Part shown: positions 10,999-18,634 of the stretch, piece after piece
Numbering within the stretch: the first letter of the stretch is position 1
Layout: every line of letters starts with the position of its first letter
DNA from: Acidipropionibacterium timonense
Lineage (GTDB): Bacteria > Actinomycetota > Actinomycetes > Propionibacteriales > Propionibacteriaceae
Reading direction: 5' to 3'
Assembly: GCF_900605005.1 (NCBI RefSeq)
Contig: NZ_LR027558.1
Location: 93,736 to 157,735 of the forward strand
DNA length: 64,000 bases
Program-made: the position numbers and the translations under genes
Notes under the pieces: model-generated
Seen by the model: only the letters and a program-made list of their open reading frames with translations
Databases searched by the model: none
What the model was told of the DNA's origin: nothing

Positions 10999-11889
10999 AT
11001 GAGAGCACTCGAACGGATCATGCAGGTGGAACGAGGCGTGGCGAGGATCCCGGCGCGCGGGGCCCTGGCCAATCAAGCGACGTCGGCAGCGCGCGAGGGC
11101 TCGCTGGTGCGGGTCTTCCCCCGTGTCGTCATGGCGGCGCCGTTGCGTGACGACCCGGTGTCGATGATGCGCGCCGTGCTCCTGTGGCGACCCGATGCCG
11201 TCTTCCTCGGGCGGGCGGCGCTCAAGGTCCTCGGCCGGGAGGTGGAGGTGAGGGACGTCGAGTTCGCCGTCCCGGTGGCCGCCCGCGCGGCGTCGCACCT
11301 TCGCCCGCGGCGGTGGAGCGTGCCCGGGGCCATCGTCGTCGGCGACGAGGTGCGCTGCACCAGCCCCGCCGCGACTGCCGTCATGCTCGCGGCGTCGGGG
11401 GACTGGGGGCCGGTGTGCGACCTCCTGCGCGAGGAGGTGGTTCACCCCGGTGAGGCGAAGGAGGCGCGCCGGGTTCTGGGTCGCATCCTCCCGTCCGCGA
11501 CCCTCGACCGTGTCCTGCTCGAGATCTCGGGCCGGCCATGGTCGGTCGCCGAGCTGTGGCTGCACCGTGCGCTGAGGCTGGCGGGTGTCACGGGGTGGGA
11601 CGCCAACGTCGAGGTCGACTGCGCCGGGCGGCGGTGCGTTCCCGACCTGCGGTTCGTCGTGGAACGGGTGGCGGTCGAGGTGGAGGGACACCGCTACCAC
11701 GGCAGCGTGCGGCAGTTCGAGGACTCCGCCCGCCGACAGGCGGCCCTCGAGGCCGGCGGCTGGCATGTCATCAGAGTGACCGCGACCATGGTGCGCGACG
11801 ACCCGCAGGCGGTGGTCGCCCTGCTCGACCGAAAACTCCAGCGGAAGCATCGGTCGACCCGACCGGTGCCGGGGTGGGTGGACATCTGA
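10999..11889 (+). CDS. DUF559 (VSR-like) endonuclease-domain protein
   Basis: A 296-residue protein common in Actinobacteria. The N-terminal ~190 residues resemble the AbiEi-like region often joined to DUF559; the C-terminal ~100 residues form a DUF559/very-short-patch-repair-like fold with PD-(D/E)xK-type residues: VPDLRF near 222 and VEVEGHRYH near 235, then DSARRQAALEAGGW. A DNA nicking or cleaving role is inferred, not shown. ATG at 10999 chosen because the upstream frame is inside repeat A1. No methyltransferase, helicase or toxin partner is adjacent. The gene is bracketed by two inverted copies of repeat family A, and its last codons and stop lie within the downstream copy. Confidence 0.75.
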   Translation: MRALERIMQVERGVARIPARGALANQATSAAREGSLVRVFPRVVMAAPLRDDPVSMMRAVLLWRPDAVFLGRAALKVLGREVEVRDVEFAVPVAARAASHLRPRRWSVPGAIVVGDEVRCTSPAATAVMLAASGDWGPVCDLLREEVVHPGEAKEARRVLGRILPSATLDRVLLEISGRPWSVAELWLHRALRLAGVTGWDANVEVDCAGRRCVPDLRFVVERVAVEVEGHRYHGSVRQFEDSARRQAALEAGGWHVIRVTATMVRDDPQAVVALLDRKLQRKHRSTRPVPGWVDI

Positions 11890-11953
11890 CGTGAAAGCCC
11901 CTGAAACGACGATTTCACGTCTCGAAGACGGCTTCGGCGTCAGAAATCCACCC
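11876..11953 (-). repeat. Family A palindromic repeat, copy A3 (inverted)
   Basis: Arms GGGTGG/CCACCC at the ends and CTGAC/GTCAG just inside. Read on the minus strand, it matches A1 and A2, including the TTTCACGTC block. It overlaps the final codons and stop of the DUF559 gene, so the repeat supplies that gene's C-terminus. Confidence 0.7.
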
Positions 11954-11970
11954 TGGGCCGCCCCGGCCCG

Positions 11971-12972
11971 TCACAGGGTCAGCGCGATCTTCCCCAGCAC
12001 CTCGCCGGAGGCCAACCGACGATGGGCGTCGGCGGCGTCGGTGAGGGCGAACACCTCGACCGGGGCCGGTTTGATCCGCCCGTCGGCGTACATCGGCCAG
12101 GCGACCTCCTCGACCCGGCGGCAGATCTGCGCCTTCTCGGCCAAGGGCCGGAACCGCAGGCTCGTGGCCGTGATCCACGCCCGCTTGTTGAGCAGCTTGT
12201 CGATGCGCAGTTCACCCTTGACGCCGCCCTGCATCCCGATGACGACGAGCCGCCCGCCGACCGCCAGCGCGTCGACGTTGGGGCCGAGGTACTTGGCGCC
12301 CATGATGTCGAGGATGACGTCGGCCCCACGACCCTCGGTGGCCTCCTTCACCCCCGCCAGCCAGTCCTCGTGGTAGTCGAGCGCGACGTCGGCCCCGAGC
12401 CCCCGGCAGAACTCCAACTTCTCCGCGCTCCCCGCGGTCGTCATGACCCGGCATCCCAGGGCCTTCGCGTACTGGATGGCGAACTGCCCGATACCGCCCG
12501 CCCCGCCGTGGACGAGGAGGGTCTGGCCGGCCTCCAGCCACACGTGGTCCATGTTCGAGATGACGGTCGCCGCCACCTCGACGAGGGTCGAGGCGACGAC
12601 CTCGTCGATCCCCTCCGGACGGTGCAGCAGCTGGCCGACCGGCACGACGACCTGCTCGGCGTATCCGCCCCCCGCCAGGAGGGCGACGACCTCGTCGCCG
12701 ACCGACCACCCGGTCACGCCCGACCCGAGCTCGCTGATGGTGCCGGTGACCTCCAGACCCATGACCTCCGAGACCCCCGCCGGCGGCGGGTACAGGCCCT
12801 GACGCTGCAGCAGGTCGGCCCGGTTCATCCCGACCGCCCGCACGGCGACGAGCACCTCGTCGGGGCCCGGCGTGGGGGTGGGAACCTCGGTCCACTCCAT
12901 GTTCTCGGGGCCGGGGCGATGGCGGCCCTTGGCGTCGGTCTGCTCGGTCGGCCGGACGGTGATCGCGTACAT
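11971..12972 (-). CDS. NAD(P)H:quinone oxidoreductase, zinc-independent MDR family
   Basis: A 333-residue medium-chain dehydrogenase/reductase. It has the GroES-like N-terminal domain (GMNRADLLQRQGLYPPP) and a Rossmann domain with the NADPH-binding loop VHGGAGGIGQFAIQYAKA near residues 151-168. The PIG3/QOR-type MNRADLLQRQG stretch and the lack of the zinc-binding cysteines of alcohol dehydrogenases point to a quinone oxidoreductase. ATG at 12972 is the family start, with CAGGCT 6 nt upstream. It stands alone, divergent from tRNA-Ser. Confidence 0.9.
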   Translation of the reverse strand: MYAITVRPTEQTDAKGRHRPGPENMEWTEVPTPTPGPDEVLVAVRAVGMNRADLLQRQGLYPPPAGVSEVMGLEVTGTISELGSGVTGWSVGDEVVALLAGGGYAEQVVVPVGQLLHRPEGIDEVVASTLVEVAATVISNMDHVWLEAGQTLLVHGGAGGIGQFAIQYAKALGCRVMTTAGSAEKLEFCRGLGADVALDYHEDWLAGVKEATEGRGADVILDIMGAKYLGPNVDALAVGGRLVVIGMQGGVKGELRIDKLLNKRAWITATSLRFRPLAEKAQICRRVEEVAWPMYADGRIKPAPVEVFALTDAADAHRRLASGEVLGKIALTL

Positions 12973-13055
12973 GGTCCCAGCCTGCCACAGCGGGCATCGG
13001 CGCCGGTGCGAGGCGGCTGTGGCTAGGATTGGTCCGACCCCGAGCAGTCGGGGCT

Positions 13056-13138
13056 GGCGAGATCGCATAGTGGACGAGTGCAGCCGCCTTGAAAGCGGCC
13101 GAGGGCAACCTCCGTGGGTTCGAATCCCACTCTCGCCG
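13056..13138 (+). tRNA. tRNA-Ser(UGA)
   Basis: Acceptor arm GGCGAGA pairs with TCTCGCC. The anticodon stem GCCGC/GCGGC closes the loop CTTGAAA, giving anticodon TGA. A long variable arm follows and the T arm contains GGTTCGAATCC. CCA is not encoded. TAGGAT at 13024-13029 is a likely promoter -10. Confidence 0.95.
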
Positions 13139-13171
13139 CGCCAGTTCCACCGACGGTAACGGGAGGTTGCC

Positions 13172-13648
13172 ATGGCGGAGATCACCCTGCCCGACGGGAC
13201 CCATCGGCACGTCCTCAAGCCGGAACCTCCGGTCCGCGGGTTCATCCTCGCCGGGGCGACGAGCCTGGTCGCCGCCGTGCTCCTCGTCGCGGCCATCGCC
13301 GGGCACTGGGGCATCGGTTGGATCGTCCTCTTCGCGCTCCTGCTGGCCCTGGGGCTCGCCCTCGCCGGGGCCGTGACGTGGTCCCTGGTGCACATGCGCC
13401 TCATGGTCGACCTCACCGCGGACGGCTACCACATCCACGGTGCCGGGCAGAACCGCTCGGGCACCTGGGACTCGGTGACGAAGGCCGCCCTCACCGAGAC
13501 GAGGTCGCGGCTGACCCTGTACCACGGCCAGGTCGGCCGGACCCACATCGTCCGTCCCGGGGTCGGCGACCCGGCCGAGATGGACGCCCTCGCCGCCGAC
13601 GTCGCCAAGCACCTGGACGCCTCCCGCGGCTACACCCAGCACCTCTGA
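13172..13648 (+). CDS. Small membrane protein with PH-like C-terminal domain
   Basis: A 158-residue protein of unknown function. Two transmembrane helices (about 28-48 and 52-75) are followed by a soluble ~80-residue domain with alternating strands (HGAGQNRSGTWDSVTKAAL onward) like the YcxB/PH-like domains seen after paired helices. An AACGGGAGG ribosome binding site precedes the ATG. It starts 33 bp after tRNA-Ser and ends 23 bp before galK, so may be co-transcribed with galK; no functional link is evident. Confidence 0.65.
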   Translation: MAEITLPDGTHRHVLKPEPPVRGFILAGATSLVAAVLLVAAIAGHWGIGWIVLFALLLALGLALAGAVTWSLVHMRLMVDLTADGYHIHGAGQNRSGTWDSVTKAALTETRSRLTLYHGQVGRTHIVRPGVGDPAEMDALAADVAKHLDASRGYTQHL

Positions 13649-13671
13649 CCACCACCGAGACCGGAGTCATC

Positions 13672-14874
13672 GTGGACAACGACACCACCCCCGCCGCCTG
13701 GACCCGCACCGAGGGCGCCGAGCGCGCCACCGACCTCTTCCGTCGTACCTGGGACGCCGCACCCGACGGCGTCTGGGCCTCCCCGGGTCGGGTCAACATC
13801 ATCGGCGAGCACACCGACTACAACGGCGGCCTGTGCCTGCCGATCGCCCTGCCGCACTGCACCTACGTGGCCCTGCGACGCCGCGAGGACGACGTCGTGC
13901 GGATCGTCTCGGCCTTCGACCAGAGCGTCGTCGACTGGGAGGGGACCGTCGAGCAGATCGTCCCCCGGGCCCTCAAGGGGTGGCCGACGTACACCGCCGG
14001 GGTCGCCTGGGGCCTGGCCGACGCCGGCCTGCGCCCCACCGGGTTCGACGCCGCCCTGGTGAGCTGCGTGCCGTTGGGGGCCGGTCTGTCGTCCTCGGCC
14101 GCCGTCGAGTGCGCCATGGTCCTGGCCCTCGACGAGGTCAACGGGTTCGGCCTGGGTGGGGACGACGAGGGCCGGGCCAAGCTCGTCGACATCGCGGTCC
14201 ACGTCGAGAACGACATGGCCGGGGCTCCGACCGGGGGCATGGACCAGGCGGCCTCGCTGCGGACCACCGAGGGCCACGCCCTCCTCCTCGACTGTCTCGA
14301 CGGGTCGACCCGCCAGGTGCCCTTCGACCTGGCCGACGCCGGGTTGGAGCTGCTCGTCATCGACACCCGTGCCAAGCACGCCCTCGTCGACGGGCAGTAC
14401 GCCGCTCGGCGTGAGTCCTGTGAGCAGGCCGCGACGATGCTCGGGGTCGACACGCTGCGCCAGTTCGACGACCTGGGGTGGGCCTTGGCCAACCTGCCGG
14501 ACGACACCATGGTCGCCCGGGTGCGTCACGTCGTCACCGAGATCGCCCGGGTGCAGGAGTTCGTCGCCCTCGTCGACGAGGGTCGCATCCTCGAGGTCGG
14601 CCCGCTCATGGACGCCTCCCACGACTCCCTGCGTGACGACTACGAGGTGAGCTGCGTCGAGCTCGACACCGCCGTCGACGCCGCGCGCGCCGCCGGGGCC
14701 CTGGGTGCCCGGATGACCGGCGGCGGGTTCGGCGGGTGCGCCATCGCCCTGGTGCGCGAGGCGGACGCCGACGCCGTGCGGGCCGCGGTGCGTCAGGCCT
14801 TCGCCGGCCGGGGATTCACCGAGCCCATCGTCCACGTCGTCACGCCGGCGGCCCCGGGGGCCAGGGTCAGCTGA
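13672..14874 (+). CDS. galK: Galactokinase
   Basis: Phosphorylates galactose at C1 in the Leloir pathway. The 400-residue GHMP kinase has the galactokinase signature GRVNIIGEHTDYNGG (about 38-52), the ATP-binding GLSSSAA motif (about 140), and the C-terminal MTGGGFGGCA motif (about 350). GTG at 13672 (VDNDTTPAAWTRTEGAER) with GGAG upstream chosen; the frame is open further upstream through the neighbouring gene. No galT or galE lies adjacent; the DUF4921 protein at 2854 is only a remote relative of GalT. Confidence 0.93.
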   Translation: MDNDTTPAAWTRTEGAERATDLFRRTWDAAPDGVWASPGRVNIIGEHTDYNGGLCLPIALPHCTYVALRRREDDVVRIVSAFDQSVVDWEGTVEQIVPRALKGWPTYTAGVAWGLADAGLRPTGFDAALVSCVPLGAGLSSSAAVECAMVLALDEVNGFGLGGDDEGRAKLVDIAVHVENDMAGAPTGGMDQAASLRTTEGHALLLDCLDGSTRQVPFDLADAGLELLVIDTRAKHALVDGQYAARRESCEQAATMLGVDTLRQFDDLGWALANLPDDTMVARVRHVVTEIARVQEFVALVDEGRILEVGPLMDASHDSLRDDYEVSCVELDTAVDAARAAGALGARMTGGGFGGCAIALVREADADAVRAAVRQAFAGRGFTEPIVHVVTPAAPGARVS

Positions 14875-14916
14875 CCGAGGCGCGGCGTCCGTACCGCTCC
14901 CGGTCGCACCGGTCTC

Positions 14917-16749
14917 CTACTTCTGGGGGTTGTAGGCGCACTCGTCGGTGATCGACTGGCTCTGCTTCGTCGGGGTCGGCGAGGCGCTCGTCGACGCCTT
15001 CGCGGTCGCACTGGCCCTGGCGGTGGCCGACGGCGTCGAACTGGCCGACGGGGTCGTCGACACCTTCACCGCGGAGGCCCCGGTGACCGGCTTGTTCTTG
15101 TTGTCGGCGTCGGACGCCTCGGCGATGGCCTGCGCCACCTGCTTGCGCATGAGCGCGTAGTCGGGGGCGTAGGGCTTGAAGCCGTTCTTGCCGATGGTGA
15201 AGAGCAGCCGGTTGAGGTTGGCGTTGCGCATCCGGATGGCCAGATCGACGAAGGCCGGCAGCATGCCCTGGGGGATGTCCGAGACGACCATCTGGCCGCT
15301 GGCGTCGGCGATGGACTCGAAGCGGGTGAGGACGACCTGCGGGCTGGCCTGGTCGAGGACGGCCTTCATGAGGCAGGACTGGCGGCCCATCCGGTCGTAG
15401 TCGGTGGTGGCCGAGCGGCTTCGGGCGTACCACATGGCCCGGTACCCGTCGAGGTGCTGGCTGGCGCCGATCTCGATGTAGCCGGTGGGGGCCTTGCCCT
15501 CGGTGTTGCCGGCGATGGGGATGCGCTCGTTGACGTTGACGGTGACCCCGCCGAGGGCGTCGACGAGCCGCTGGAGTCCGTCGATGTCGATCATGACGAA
15601 GTAGTCGAGCTTGAGGCCGAGGGCCTCCCCGACGGCGAGCTTGAGGGCGTCGGCGCCGGGGTAGTCGGTGGCCCCCATGGCGTCCTTGTGCTCGCTCTCG
15701 ACGGTCGACCAGATGGCGTTCGCCCAGGACGCCGAGTCGTCGCCGTGGCCGTTGGTGAACCCGTTGGGATAGATCTGGTGCAGCTTGGAGTCCGCCGGGA
15801 AGGGCATCGCGGCGGTGTTCCGAGGGATCTGGATGATCGTCGTGTCGGCGGTCTGGGTGTCGATGGACGCGACCATGATGGTGTCGGTGTTCATCTCACC
15901 CTTCGATCGATAATTCCGGCTGTTGGAATCATCGGCGCCGACGAGCAGGACGTTGACGCGCTTCTTGGAGGCCCAGATCTCCTGGACGCTCCTGCTCGTG
16001 TCGATGTCCGGTCGGGTTCCCGACAGTGAGTTCCTGAAGATCTTGTCGAGCAGTGCCGACTCGTCGTGGGCATAGCGTGCCCCGACAGCCATGGGGGTGG
16101 CGATGCCCAGGGACAGGGCCCCGACGAGCAGGGCGCTCAGCCAGCGCTGGCCCGTCGTGAGCACCCTCGGGCGCAGATCGAGGTTGGTGACGACGAGCAG
16201 CCCGACGAGGATGACGGCCAGCGTCGGGAGCGCCCAGATGAGAGCGGTGAGCATCGTCGGGCGGACGACGACGGAGGCCACCAGGGAGGTGTCCGACAGC
16301 GCCATGACGATAAGGACGACGAGCGCGGCGGCGGTGAGGCCGACGAGCACCCAGCCTGCGATGCGCCGGCCCCTCGAGGCGCTGCGGGACAGGCCGAGGC
16401 CGGGGACGAGGGCGCCGAGGAAGGTCCACAGGAGGGAGCGACGGAAGGCTCGGTCGCGCTGGTGGTCGGTGGTCCCGGAGGTCGGTGCGGAGGTCATGGC
16501 TGCCGAGGAGGGGTCGGCGACGCCGTCGCGGGCGGTGCGGGTGGACGGTGGGGTGGTCTTGTCGGGGGTGTGGTGCCCGGTGTGCGGGTCAGGGTCCTCG
16601 GAGGCGCCCCGGCGCGGTCTGGCGGTCGGCTCGGCGTCGAGTCGGGGGATGACGCGGGTGTCCTCGGCGGCCTCGGGCTCGGACAACCACCACGGTTCGG
16701 CGGCGTGCCGGGGATGGTCGTGGCCATCCAGGTGGCTGTCGTCTGCCAT
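14917..16749 (-). CDS. LytR-CpsA-Psr (LCP) family cell-wall polymer ligase
   Basis: A 610-residue membrane protein that in this family transfers undecaprenyl-linked polymers onto peptidoglycan. Layout: a ~150-residue cytosolic, Pro/Thr/Arg-rich N-terminus; four hydrophobic helices (about 155-275); the extracytoplasmic LCP domain (about 320-510) with conserved Arg/Asp clusters (NTDTIMVASID, IIQIPRNTAAMPFP, YARSRSATTDYDRMGRQ); then a Ser/Thr/Ala-rich tail ending in two short conserved residue clusters. GAGAGGGA lies 8 nt before the ATG at 16749. The extra helices and long N-terminus make it larger than single-helix LCP proteins. Confidence 0.9.
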   Translation of the reverse strand: MADDSHLDGHDHPRHAAEPWWLSEPEAAEDTRVIPRLDAEPTARPRRGASEDPDPHTGHHTPDKTTPPSTRTARDGVADPSSAAMTSAPTSGTTDHQRDRAFRRSLLWTFLGALVPGLGLSRSASRGRRIAGWVLVGLTAAALVVLIVMALSDTSLVASVVVRPTMLTALIWALPTLAVILVGLLVVTNLDLRPRVLTTGQRWLSALLVGALSLGIATPMAVGARYAHDESALLDKIFRNSLSGTRPDIDTSRSVQEIWASKKRVNVLLVGADDSNSRNYRSKGEMNTDTIMVASIDTQTADTTIIQIPRNTAAMPFPADSKLHQIYPNGFTNGHGDDSASWANAIWSTVESEHKDAMGATDYPGADALKLAVGEALGLKLDYFVMIDIDGLQRLVDALGGVTVNVNERIPIAGNTEGKAPTGYIEIGASQHLDGYRAMWYARSRSATTDYDRMGRQSCLMKAVLDQASPQVVLTRFESIADASGQMVVSDIPQGMLPAFVDLAIRMRNANLNRLLFTIGKNGFKPYAPDYALMRKQVAQAIAEASDADNKNKPVTGASAVKVSTTPSASSTPSATARASATAKASTSASPTPTKQSQSITDECAYNPQK

Positions 16750-16914
16750 CGTCGTCCCTCTCCGTGCCGGGCCGTCCGGCGTCCGCCTCGGGTGCGTCCT
16801 GACGCCGTCGACGCGGGAACCGACCCGCGTGAACCTCGGCCCATGGTAACCACCACCCGGAAACCTCGGCTTGGTTCCGGCCACCCTGACCCGATAAGCT
16901 GTCCCGGCAGCTCT

Positions 16915-17005
16915 GGAGGCGTCGCCTAGTCAGGTCTATGGCGCCCGCCTGCTAAGCGGGTTTGGGACGTTAATCCCATCGCGGGTTCAAATCCCGCCGC
17001 CTCCG
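16915..17005 (+). tRNA. tRNA-Ser(GCU)
   Basis: Acceptor GGAGGCG pairs with CGCCTCC. The anticodon stem CCCGC/GCGGG encloses CTGCTAA, anticodon GCT. Long variable arm typical of class II tRNA; T arm GGGTTCAAATCCC. Promoter-like TTGGTT (16871-16876) and TAAGCT (16895-16900) with an 18-bp spacer precede it. Confidence 0.95.
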
Positions 17006-17169
17006 CGTGACGGTGGGCGTCCGGGCCTCTCGGGGTCCGGACGACCGACGTGACAAGCTGCGCGTCGCCGAGTCGATCCAGGTCGACGAGGTGGCGTGGG
17101 CAGGCCGGGTCACCCGGATTTGTCCTTCCGTACGACACGTTGTAGTGTTTCTCAACGCGCACGACGCAA

Positions 17170-17242
17170 GCGCCCGTGGCTCAACGGATAGAGCATCTGA
17201 CTACGGATCAGAAGGTTGGGGGTTCGAATCCCTCCGGGCGCG
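17170..17242 (+). tRNA. tRNA-Arg(ACG), prophage attachment gene
   Basis: Acceptor GCGCCCG pairs with CGGGCGC; anticodon loop CTACGGA gives anticodon ACG; T arm GGGGTTCGAATCCC. The 3' 34 bases lie within the 38-bp att core, so integration rebuilt an intact tRNA with phage-supplied 3' sequence. Downstream DNA, including its terminator, is now phage DNA. Confidence 0.96.
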
Positions 17243-17509
17243 CAAGCCACCAGGCCCCTCGTCCTCAGGATGAGGGGCCTGACCCGTCTCGAGCCATGAT
17301 GCTGGGACACCACACGCCATTGCCCATGCGCGTACCGTCAGTCGCCGTGGCTGGGAGAGCCCCCGCTCAGACGCGCTAATCGACGCACGGGACACGCCCA
17401 TAGCGTCAGCAAGCTCAGTTTGATCGAGGCCGGCAAACTCCCTGGCCTTCCTCAGCCGGTCAGCTTGTGTCCAGACCGGGACCTGCACCTCACGCGGTTG
17501 GGTAGTCAT
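17201..17509 (-). CDS. Prophage immunity repressor, integrated (truncated) form
   Basis: A 102-residue XRE-type DNA-binding protein. Residues about 18-75 form the helix-turn-helix (RKAREFAGLDQTELADAMGV, then SRASISASERG). The ATG at 17509 is chosen because TACGCT, the -10-like spacer of a palindromic operator, lies 6 nt upstream; an in-frame ATG at 17527 would give 108 residues. The C-terminus RARRDSNPQPSDP is encoded by the att core and the host tRNA-Arg gene, with the stop in the anticodon loop. In the circular phage genome the frame instead continues for 28 codons to ...KLAA. It should repress the divergent early promoter and its own. Confidence 0.8.
   Translation of the reverse strand: MTTQPREVQVPVWTQADRLRKAREFAGLDQTELADAMGVSRASISASERGLSQPRRLTVRAWAMACGVPASWLETGQAPHPEDEGPGGLRARRDSNPQPSDP
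17209..17246. other. attL core (38 bp)
   Basis: Starts CAGAAGGTTGGGGG and ends GGGCGCGCAAG; identical to 34780-34817. It covers the 3' end of tRNA-Arg from the anticodon stem to just past the discriminator base. On the minus strand it is repressor coding sequence. Confidence 0.95.
17252..17280 (+). terminator. Hairpin downstream of tRNA-Arg, phage-derived
   Basis: Arms AGGCCCCTC (17252-17260) and GAGGGGCCT (17272-17280), with the inner bases TCCT/AGGA also pairing. It lies just inside attL and probably ends tRNA-Arg transcription in the lysogen. It is also part of the repressor coding sequence on the other strand. Confidence 0.55.
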
Positions 17510-17604
17510 GTGTCCAGCGTAGGACACATGAGGTCATCTGCACAGGCCGACCTTAGATCTCATCGTGCCAACACTAGACACATGCGTAGTCCTCAGCCTA
17601 TGAT
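17507..17604. promoter_or_regulatory. Divergent phage promoters with palindromic operator
   Basis: A perfect palindrome has arms CATGTGTCC (17507-17515) and GGACACATG (17522-17530). The six bases between, read leftward as TACGCT, sit 6 nt before the repressor ATG and are its likely -10. Rightward, TAGACA (17575-17580) and TATGAT (17599-17604), 18 bp apart, end 6 nt before the ATG at 17611. A further half-site AGACACATG (17576-17584) overlaps that -35. The repressor could thus control both directions. Confidence 0.65.
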
Positions 17605-17610
17605 CTGCAC

Positions 17611-17823
17611 ATGCCGACAACTACGCTTATGTCTAGTTCCGAGGTGGCCCGCGTCCTCGGATGCACGCCAAGGACGGTCTCACGGCTCGTCGCTGCCGAC
17701 GTGCTGACGCCAGCAGCTAAGGGTCCCGGCCTCCGGGGCGCGTTCCTCTTCAACGCCGGCGACATTGCCCGCCTCAAGCGTGAGCGCGACGACAGGTCGA
17801 AGCGACGCGAGGTGGCCTCATGA
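17611..17823 (+). CDS. Small HTH protein, Cro/excisionase-like
   Basis: A 70-residue protein with a MerR/AlpA-type winged helix-turn-helix (SSEVARVLGCTPRTVSRLVA) and a basic C-terminus (LKRERDDRSKRREV). It is the first gene of the rightward early transcript, facing the repressor. By position it is either Cro or the recombination directionality factor (Xis), or both. TATGAT 6 nt before the ATG suggests leaderless translation. The next gene overlaps it by ATGA. Confidence 0.7.
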   Translation: MPTTTLMSSSEVARVLGCTPRTVSRLVAADVLTPAAKGPGLRGAFLFNAGDIARLKRERDDRSKRREVAS

Positions 17824-18056
17824 CCACCCCCGACATGCTCTTCGACGCAGTGCCTGAGGTGTCACCCAGGCAGATCGTCTCTCCCATTCAGGATCTCGTA
17901 GCCCAGGCCGTCGACGTCGTCCTGGGCATCGATGGCGAGATGGACACCGTCGTGCCCCACCTGGGTGAGCTGACCCCTACGGAGCTGGCCGTCATGTGTC
18001 GGTCTCTCCAGTGGTGCTCTGAGCGGATCGCATCGATCATCGGGCGGCTGTCATGA
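17820..18056 (+). CDS. Phage early protein, unknown function
   Basis: A 78-residue acidic protein with two predicted helices (SPIQDLVAQAVDVVLG; LTPTELAVMCRSLQWCSERI). Overlaps its neighbours by ATGA on both sides, so it is translationally coupled in the early operon. No family recognised. Confidence 0.6.
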   Translation: MTTPDMLFDAVPEVSPRQIVSPIQDLVAQAVDVVLGIDGEMDTVVPHLGELTPTELAVMCRSLQWCSERIASIIGRLS

Positions 18057-18259
18057 GTACCGCCCATGTCAATGCCCAGTGGCTCCAGCACCTGGTCTGG
18101 GTCACGGACGCCGCCGTCGACCTCATCCGCGCCATCCGTGACCCCGACGCGACGCACGACGACCGCCTTGACGGACTGTTCACACTCGCCGCCGAGGTCA
18201 CTGCTCTCGGCGCATGGGAGGCCGAGGGGGAGGTGACCCATGAGTCTGACTCGCAGTGA
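18053..18259 (+). CDS. Phage early protein, unknown function
   Basis: A 68-residue, mainly helical acidic protein (WLQHLVWVTDAAVDLIRAIR). Coupled to the previous gene by an ATGA overlap; the following gene begins 20 bp before its stop. No recognised domain. Confidence 0.55.
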   Translation: MSTAHVNAQWLQHLVWVTDAAVDLIRAIRDPDATHDDRLDGLFTLAAEVTALGAWEAEGEVTHESDSQ

Positions 18260-18455
18260 GCGCCTGGCACTGGACTACGTCGTCGACCGCCTCGATAACG
18301 CCCAGCTCGAGGTCGACACGCTCATGGACATCCTCCACCGTGTCGACAGGACCAGGGAGATCGAGATCATCGGCCGTCGGGCGACCTTGGTCGACAACCG
18401 CTTGACCCAGGCACGCCGGTGGGCAGCGCTCCTACGCCCCGAGGGGGACCGATGA
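18240..18455 (+). CDS. Phage early protein, unknown function
   Basis: A 71-residue charged helical protein with heptad-like leucines and isoleucines (LDYVVDRLDNAQLEVDTLMD), possibly a coiled coil. GAGGGGGAGGTGACCC precedes the ATG and supplies a ribosome binding site. Ends in an ATGA overlap with the next gene. Confidence 0.55.
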   Translation: MSLTRSERLALDYVVDRLDNAQLEVDTLMDILHRVDRTREIEIIGRRATLVDNRLTQARRWAALLRPEGDR

Positions 18456-18634
18456 GAATCGATTGGTACCGCCTCGCAGCCCTCGTCGCCTGGACTCTCC
18501 AGCTCGTCGCGCTGACCATCGCGGTCATCATGCTCGCCGTCAGCACACTCGACAACGTCGTCACATGGCTCATCGTCGCCGGCCTCACGGGCACCGTCGC
18601 CGTGTCCATCGACGACCGACGGAGACCACGATGA
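18452..18634 (+). CDS. Small phage membrane protein
   Basis: A 60-residue protein with two closely spaced transmembrane helices (about 7-29 and 32-50) and a basic tail DDRRRPR. The ATG at 18452 overlaps the previous stop (ATGA) and is preceded by GAGGGGGACC. It could be a superinfection-exclusion or holin-like protein, but it is far from the lysis genes and its role is unknown. Confidence 0.55.
   Translation: MRIDWYRLAALVAWTLQLVALTIAVIMLAVSTLDNVVTWLIVAGLTGTVAVSIDDRRRPR

Noticed and set aside
10999..11889. Restriction-modification or AbiE abortive-infection system
   Set aside because: The protein has nuclease-like and AbiEi-like features, but no methyltransferase, specificity subunit or AbiEii-type partner is adjacent.
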